10,485 nt of DNA, taken from NCBI GenBank assembly GCA_902806355.1, contig CADCWI010000013.1, positions 1 to 10,485 of the forward strand, read 5' to 3'. This stretch comes from an uncultured Thermomicrobiales bacterium. GTDB lineage: Bacteria; Chloroflexota; Chloroflexia; Thermomicrobiales; UBA6265. This document shows positions 6,268 to 10,485 of the stretch, piece after piece; the first letter of the stretch is position 1, and each line of letters starts with the position of its first letter. The notes beneath the pieces were generated by a model, which searched no databases, was not told the origin of the DNA, and saw only the letters and a list, made by a program, of their open reading frames with translations. A program made the translations under genes and the position numbers.

Positions 6268-7989
6268 ATGAGTCAGGCGACGCAGGTATTCAACCCAAAT
6301 TCCGACCAGCACGACGTGCTTGCCGATGGCCGGCTCGAAAACGCTGACGCCGTCACCGCGCGCTCGCCTGCCGTGTCAACCAGCGCGTCGAAAAGATCAT
6401 TAGCCCCGAGCATGGCCAGGAGCGCCGTGATCGTCGGTCTCGCCTTTGTCCTGAGCCGCGTCCTGGGTCTCGGGCGAGAAGTGATCCTGGCCAACGCGTT
6501 CGGGACCGGCCGCGAGATGGATGCTTACGTCAGCGCATTTCGAATCCCCGACCTGCTCTTCCTGGTCGTCATGGCCGGGTCATTCGGGGCGGCGTTCATC
6601 CCGGTATTCGGCGAGTACCTGACCCACGGCGACCAGGAGCGCGCCTGGCGACTGGCTTCGGCCGTGCTCACCTGGGCGGGGATCGGGATCGTGATTCTCA
6701 GCGCGATCTGCTTCCTCTTCGCGCGACCGTTGATGTTCATCGTCGCGCCTGGGTTCGATGACGAAACGGCCGACATGGCCGTCAACCTGATGCGGATCCT
6801 GCTCCTCTCGCCGGTGTTCCTAGGGCTCGCGATCGCATCCAAGGGAATACTGGAAGCGCATCACCAGTTCACCTTGCCAGCGATTGCGCCGCTGGTCTAC
6901 AACCTCGCTATCGTCATCGGTGCCCTCTTCTTCGTCGACGACTTCGGCATCTACGCCGTCGGCTGGGCAGTCATCATCGGGGCTCTGGGACACTTCCTGA
7001 TCCAGATTCCCGGACTGCTCCGGGCGGGTATCCGGTTTCGTCCCACGCTGTCCCGGCAGGTCGACGGTCTGGGGGAAGTCGCGCGATTGCTTGGCCCCAG
7101 GGTGATCGGCCTCGCCGCGTTCCAGTTCAACTTCATCGCTGTCAACGCGTTCGCGTCGACCTCCGCCGACGAACACGTCTCCGCGATCAATTACGCCTGG
7201 CAGCTCCTGATGCTCCCGCACGGGGTGCTCGCCCTGAGCATCTCGACTGTCGTCTTCCCGTCCCTGGTCGCGATGCACAGCCGTCGTGACAACGAGGGAT
7301 TCCGGACAATGCTCGACCAGGCACTGCGCCCGTTGCTGTTCCTCTCGGTGCCTGCCAGTATCGGGCTGTTCCTCCTCCGCGAGCCGATCGTACGCATGGT
7401 GTTCCAGAGTGGTGACTTCGACGACTCCTCGACGCGGTTGGTAAGTGCCCCGCTCGCCTGGTTCGCCGTGGGGCTGATCGGCTATGCACTCACCGAAATC
7501 CTTACGCGTGTCTTCTACGCCACTCGCGACACACGCACACCCGTGGTTACCGGTGTGCTCACGGTGATCCTCAACCTCGTGCTCTGCATGCTCTTCATCG
7601 ATACCCTGGGCTATACCGGCCTGGCGCTGGCTCTCAGTATTACGACCGCTGCCGAGGCGGTGATCCTCATGCTGTTCCTCCGGGAGCGAACCGGACCTGT
7701 GTTCGCTCCCGGCTTCGCTGGCTGGCTGCTCCGGGTGGTCGGGGCCGGAGCCGTCATGACCGCGGTGATCCTGGGCACCAGTGATCCGCTGGCGAGAGCC
7801 GTCGGTGGTGGAATACCTCGCTTCCAGTCATTCCTGGTCTTCGTCTATGCAATGGCCCTGTACGTCCTCAGCTTTGTCCTTGCCGCCTACATGTTCCGTA
7901 TCCCCGAGCTTCAGCAGATGACCGGCAAGCTCGCTCGCCGTCTCCCCGGCGTGATCCGCCGCCCTCTGGAGCGCATCGGTTTCGCCTGA
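6268..7989 (+). CDS. murJ: Lipid II flippase MurJ (MviN, MOP superfamily)
   Basis: Moves the lipid-linked peptidoglycan precursor lipid II across the cytoplasmic membrane for cell-wall synthesis. The product has 573 residues from the ATG at 6268. Residues 1-48 are hydrophilic and low in pattern. The conserved MurJ core then begins at MARSAVIVGLAFVLSRVLGLGRE (from residue 49), with FGTGREMDAYVSAFRIPDLL and GSFGAAFIPVF. Arg64, Arg70 and Asp85 keep the spacing of E. coli MurJ Arg18, Arg24 and Asp39, residues needed for function there. The remainder is a series of hydrophobic segments consistent with 14 membrane helices. The core is normal in size, and the N-terminal extension is the unusual part. 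An ATG at 6412 would remove it, but neither start has a good ribosome binding site. The open frame extends leftward over rpsT, which I treat as a shadow. The gene lies divergent from rpsT and 178 bases before lepA. Confidence 0.93.
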   Translation: MSQATQVFNPNSDQHDVLADGRLENADAVTARSPAVSTSASKRSLAPSMARSAVIVGLAFVLSRVLGLGREVILANAFGTGREMDAYVSAFRIPDLLFLVVMAGSFGAAFIPVFGEYLTHGDQERAWRLASAVLTWAGIGIVILSAICFLFARPLMFIVAPGFDDETADMAVNLMRILLLSPVFLGLAIASKGILEAHHQFTLPAIAPLVYNLAIVIGALFFVDDFGIYAVGWAVIIGALGHFLIQIPGLLRAGIRFRPTLSRQVDGLGEVARLLGPRVIGLAAFQFNFIAVNAFASTSADEHVSAINYAWQLLMLPHGVLALSISTVVFPSLVAMHSRRDNEGFRTMLDQALRPLLFLSVPASIGLFLLREPIVRMVFQSGDFDDSSTRLVSAPLAWFAVGLIGYALTEILTRVFYATRDTRTPVVTGVLTVILNLVLCMLFIDTLGYTGLALALSITTAAEAVILMLFLRERTGPVFAPGFAGWLLRVVGAGAVMTAVILGTSDPLARAVGGGIPRFQSFLVFVYAMALYVLSFVLAAYMFRIPELQQMTGKLARRLPGVIRRPLERIGFA

Positions 7990-8022
7990 CTGGTCCTCGC
8001 GGGGTCATGCGTCCGGATTGGC

Positions 8023-8028
8023 TATACT
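8023..8028 (+). promoter_or_regulatory. Candidate -10 box upstream of lepA
   Basis: TATACT matches TATAAT at five of six positions and sits in the murJ-lepA gap. No matching -35 is visible at 17-18 bases. It would give a lepA leader of roughly 130 nt, so lepA may have its own promoter in addition to any read-through from murJ. Confidence 0.4.
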
Positions 8029-8032
8029 AGTG

Positions 8033-8092
8033 ATGAGTGCAGCCAGGAGGCAGCCGCCACGGCGGGAGCCCTGGCCTCCGTCATGCCTATGA
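8033..8092 (+). CDS. Possible 19-codon upstream ORF in the lepA leader
   Basis: ATG at 8033 to TGA at 8092 encodes a short peptide rich in Arg and Pro, including RRQPPRREPWPPS. It begins 5 bases after the TATACT box, so it could only be read as leaderless, and it has no ribosome binding site. It spans two mutually exclusive hairpins: GCCAGG (8042-8047) with CCTGGC (8070-8075), or GGAGGC (8046-8051) with GCCTCC (8074-8079). It may be a leader peptide or chance. Confidence 0.2.
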   Translation: MSAARRQPPRREPWPPSCL

Positions 8093-8167
8093 ATGCCGCA
8101 CGGGTCACATCCCTGCAGTACCGTCCCATCTTGGAAAAAGCCCGACAACGAGAGTGCATCACGCCCA

Positions 8168-10009
8168 ATGACCCAAGCCCCGTCCACGTCGCATATCCGA
8201 AATTTCAGCATCATCGCCCACATCGATCACGGCAAGTCAACCCTTGCCGATCGCTTGCTGCAGCGCACCGGGACGGTCGCGGAGCGGGACATGACGAACC
8301 AGATGCTGGATTCGATGGACCTGGAACGTGAGAAGGGGATCACGATCAAGGCGCGAGCGGTCCGGATGACCTATACCGCCAAGGATGGCCACGATTACGA
8401 GCTCAACCTGATCGACACCCCTGGGCATGTGGACTTCTCCTACGAGGTCAGCCGGAGCTTGGCCGCTTGCGAGGGCGCACTGCTCGTCGTCGACGCCGCG
8501 CAGGGCATCGAAGCCCAGACGATGGCGAACGTCTACCTCGCGCTGGAGCACGACCTCGCGATCGTCGCCGTCATCAACAAGATCGACCTGCCGAACGCCG
8601 ACCCTGAACGTGTCTCGCAGGAGGTCGGACAGTTCATCGGCCTGCTCGATGACGAGATCATCCCGGCATCCGCCAAGGAAGGGCGCGGCATCGACGAGAT
8701 TCTCGAAGCGATCGTCGCCAAGATCCCGCCGCCGTCGGATACGGGAGCGCGGCGTCCCCTGCGCGGGTTGATCTTCGATTCGCACTACGATCCGTACAAG
8801 GGCGTCATTGCATACGTCAAGATCGTCGACGGCGAGGTCAATTCCGGGGACCGGATGCGCGTAATGGGGACGGGCAAGAACGCCGAGATTCTCGAGCTTG
8901 GCTTCTTCGGCCCCAACCTCGTCGCGACGCCGAGCCTGAAGACGGGAGAGGTCGGATACATCGCGACCGGTCTCAAGGTGGTCAAGGATTGCCAGGTTGG
9001 TGACACGATCACACTTGCCAATGCCCCGGCGACCGAGCCGCTGCCCGGCTATCGTCCGGCAAAGCCGATGGTATTCGCCGGTCTCTATCCCGTTGACAGC
9101 GAGGACTTCCCGATCCTGCGCGACGCACTGGAGCGGCTCCAGCTCAATGACGGCGCCCTGACGTACTCGCCGGAATCCTCATTGGCGCTGGGCTTCGGTT
9201 TCCGGTGCGGATTCCTCGGTCTCCTCCACATGGAGATCATCCAGGAGCGACTCGAACGGGAATACGACCTGGATCTGCTCGCCACCGCCCCGAGCGTGCA
9301 GTACCAGGTCACGATGAACAACGGCGAAATGCGGGAGATCGACAACCCGTCGGAGATGCCGAATCCCGGTGAGATCGAGAGCATCAGCGAACCATGGATG
9401 AAGCTGACGATCATCGCGCCGTCGCGGTACATCGGCACGATCATGGACCTGACGACCTCGCGTCGCGCCATCTTCGACGAGATGACCTACCTCGACGAGG
9501 ACCGCGTCCAGCTCAACTACACGATCCCGCTCGGCGAGCTGATCGTCGAGTTCTATGACCAACTCAAGAGCCGCACTCAAGGGTATGCCTCGCTCGATTA
9601 CACGCTTGCCGGGATGCAGGCAGCGGACCTCGTCAAGCTCGATGTGCTCGTCAATGCCCAGCCCGTCGATGCCCTTTCGATCATCACGCATCGTGACGAC
9701 GCCTACGGCAAGGGCCGGGCACTGGTGAGCGTCCTTCGGGAGCTGATCCCGCGTCAGATGTTCGATGTGCCGATCCAGGCGTCGATCGGCTCCCGGATCA
9801 TCGCCCGCGAGACCGTCAAGGCGATGCGGAAGAACGTTCTCGCCAAGTGCTACGGCGGTGACATCACGCGCAAGCGCAAGCTGCTCGAAAAGCAGAAAGA
9901 GGGCAAGGCGCGGATGAAGATGGTCGGCAGTGTCGAGATCCCGCAGGACGCGTTCATGGCTGTCCTGAGCCTCGGCAGCTCCTCGGACAGGGCGGCGGCA
10001 AAGGGATGA
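8168..10009 (+). CDS. lepA: Elongation factor 4 (LepA), ribosome-associated translational GTPase
   Basis: LepA binds the ribosome and is proposed to back-translocate stalled complexes and to support initiation or assembly. The product is 613 aa, close to the usual length of about 600. The GTPase domain has AHIDHGKST (17-25, P-loop), REKGITIKA (54-62, switch I), DTPGH (83-87) with the catalytic-type His87, NKID (137-140) and SAK (168-170). A beta-barrel domain follows (about 197-285), then two EF-G-like domains. The LepA-specific C-terminal domain from about 495 includes YGKGRALV and [20 protein letters not shown] (561-580). The frame is open to an ATG at 8093, but I start at 8168 because the family begins about ten residues before the P-loop strand and the extra 25 residues look non-homologous. 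No strong ribosome binding site precedes either. The stop overlaps the next gene's start (ATGA), indicating co-translation. Confidence 0.97.
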   Translation: MTQAPSTSHIRNFSIIAHIDHGKSTLADRLLQRTGTVAERDMTNQMLDSMDLEREKGITIKARAVRMTYTAKDGHDYELNLIDTPGHVDFSYEVSRSLAACEGALLVVDAAQGIEAQTMANVYLALEHDLAIVAVINKIDLPNADPERVSQEVGQFIGLLDDEIIPASAKEGRGIDEILEAIVAKIPPPSDTGARRPLRGLIFDSHYDPYKGVIAYVKIVDGEVNSGDRMRVMGTGKNAEILELGFFGPNLVATPSLKTGEVGYIATGLKVVKDCQVGDTITLANAPATEPLPGYRPAKPMVFAGLYPVDSEDFPILRDALERLQLNDGALTYSPESSLALGFGFRCGFLGLLHMEIIQERLEREYDLDLLATAPSVQYQVTMNNGEMREIDNPSEMPNPGEIESISEPWMKLTIIAPSRYIGTIMDLTTSRRAIFDEMTYLDEDRVQLNYTIPLGELIVEFYDQLKSRTQGYASLDYTLAGMQAADLVKLDVLVNAQPVDALSIITHRDDAYGKGRALVSVLRELIPRQMFDVPIQASIGSRIIARETVKAMRKNVLAKCYGGDITRKRKLLEKQKEGKARMKMVGSVEIPQDAFMAVLSLGSSSDRAAAKG

Positions 10010-10485
10010 GCCTAGAACAGGCGGATATCACCATCGTCGGCCTCGGTTTAGGACCGCGAGAGGGCCGTACCTTCCGCGCCCAGCAGGCATTGGATCAGGC
10101 GGCAACCCTTTTCGTTCGTACACACGGCGAGGGCGTCGACGTGACGGACCTGCTCGCCCACGATCGCGTGGTCGATCTCGCCTTGCTGCGCGACGCAAAG
10201 ACATATCCGAGCCGACCGTGGACACTGGCCGAAAACGCGGTGCTCGATGCTGCTGCCCACGGTCCTGTCGTCCTTGCAATCCCGGGTCACCCGAGATTCG
10301 GCGAAGGACTCGTCGAGAACATCGTTGCCCGCGCCACTGAACGACAGCTTTCGATTGACATCATCGACGGCATCAGTGCCATCGACGTGTTCGCCACCGC
10401 GCTTAACATCGATCCACTTTGTGACGGCGTCCAGCTCCTTGACGGACGTGCAGTGTCCCGCATCGGGAACGATGTCCCGTTTGCC
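10006..10485 (+). CDS. MazG/YabN-type protein, N-terminal tetrapyrrole (SAM) methylase-like domain, 3' end cut by window
   Basis: The first 160 residues of a protein that runs off the right edge. [15 protein letters not shown] (6-20) is the glycine-rich first strand and loop of the tetrapyrrole/corrin methylase fold. [15 protein letters not shown] (92-106) is the second signature; this 'PGHP...E' form is typical of the methylase-like domain fused to MazG nucleoside-triphosphate pyrophosphatase in YabN-like proteins. If the full protein has that C-terminal MazG domain, it would hydrolyse (d)NTPs to monophosphates as a house-cleaning enzyme. That part is outside the window, so a stand-alone methylase-like protein cannot be excluded. 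The ATG overlaps the lepA stop (ATGA) and has no separate, well-spaced ribosome binding site, so translation is probably coupled to lepA. Confidence 0.8.
   Translation, partial: MSLEQADITIVGLGLGPREGRTFRAQQALDQAATLFVRTHGEGVDVTDLLAHDRVVDLALLRDAKTYPSRPWTLAENAVLDAAAHGPVVLAIPGHPRFGEGLVENIVARATERQLSIDIIDGISAIDVFATALNIDPLCDGVQLLDGRAVSRIGNDVPFA

Noticed and set aside
8093..8167. 25-codon N-terminal extension of lepA
   Set aside because: LepA proteins begin near the [14 protein letters not shown] strand; the extension has no family match and no ribosome binding site.

Overview
This is a GC-rich bacterial chromosome segment made mostly of conserved housekeeping genes. Both strands are used, and genes are packed tightly except for one long divergent gap. 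I see no tRNA, rRNA, CRISPR array, insertion sequence or phage gene. The LepA, MurJ, S20, HolA and MazG-type proteins and the strong G/C third-position preference would fit a high-GC lineage such as Chloroflexota (Thermomicrobia-like) or a relative. That placement is an impression from protein style, not a demonstrated assignment.

Left part (1-4654). A DHA2-type MFS exporter, cut by the left edge, runs rightward. It converges on a leftward pair of FabF-family ketosynthase genes, and a strong hairpin lies between the converging ends. The two ketosynthase genes overlap by four bases (ATGA). The upstream one keeps the full Cys-His-His active site. The downstream one keeps both histidines and the lysine but has Phe in place of the nucleophilic Cys. 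The pair therefore looks like a ketosynthase plus chain-length-factor-like partner (KS-alpha/KS-beta), and this is the main point of interest in the window. Upstream of the pair, an 11-bp perfect inverted repeat abuts a 12-bp perfect palindrome, which suggests an operator or structured leader. The rest of the roughly 570-bp divergent gap has no convincing gene, only a possible degenerate zinc-ribbon-like open frame.

Middle (4655-6267). holA (DNA polymerase III delta) runs rightward and converges on rpsT (ribosomal protein S20, leftward, TTG start). A perfect 21-bp inverted repeat between them probably terminates both. The S20 leader carries three consecutive hairpins, one followed by five U in the mRNA.

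Right part (6268-10485). murJ (lipid II flippase), then lepA (elongation factor 4), then the N-terminal part of a MazG/YabN-type tetrapyrrole-methylase-fold protein all run rightward. lepA and the mazG-like gene overlap by ATGA. A TATACT box, a short proline/arginine-rich upstream reading frame and mutually exclusive hairpins lie ahead of lepA.

Functionally the window mixes fatty-acid or polyketide chain elongation, replication-clamp loading, translation and cell-wall export. Only the ketosynthase pair and lepA-mazG look like tight co-translational units.
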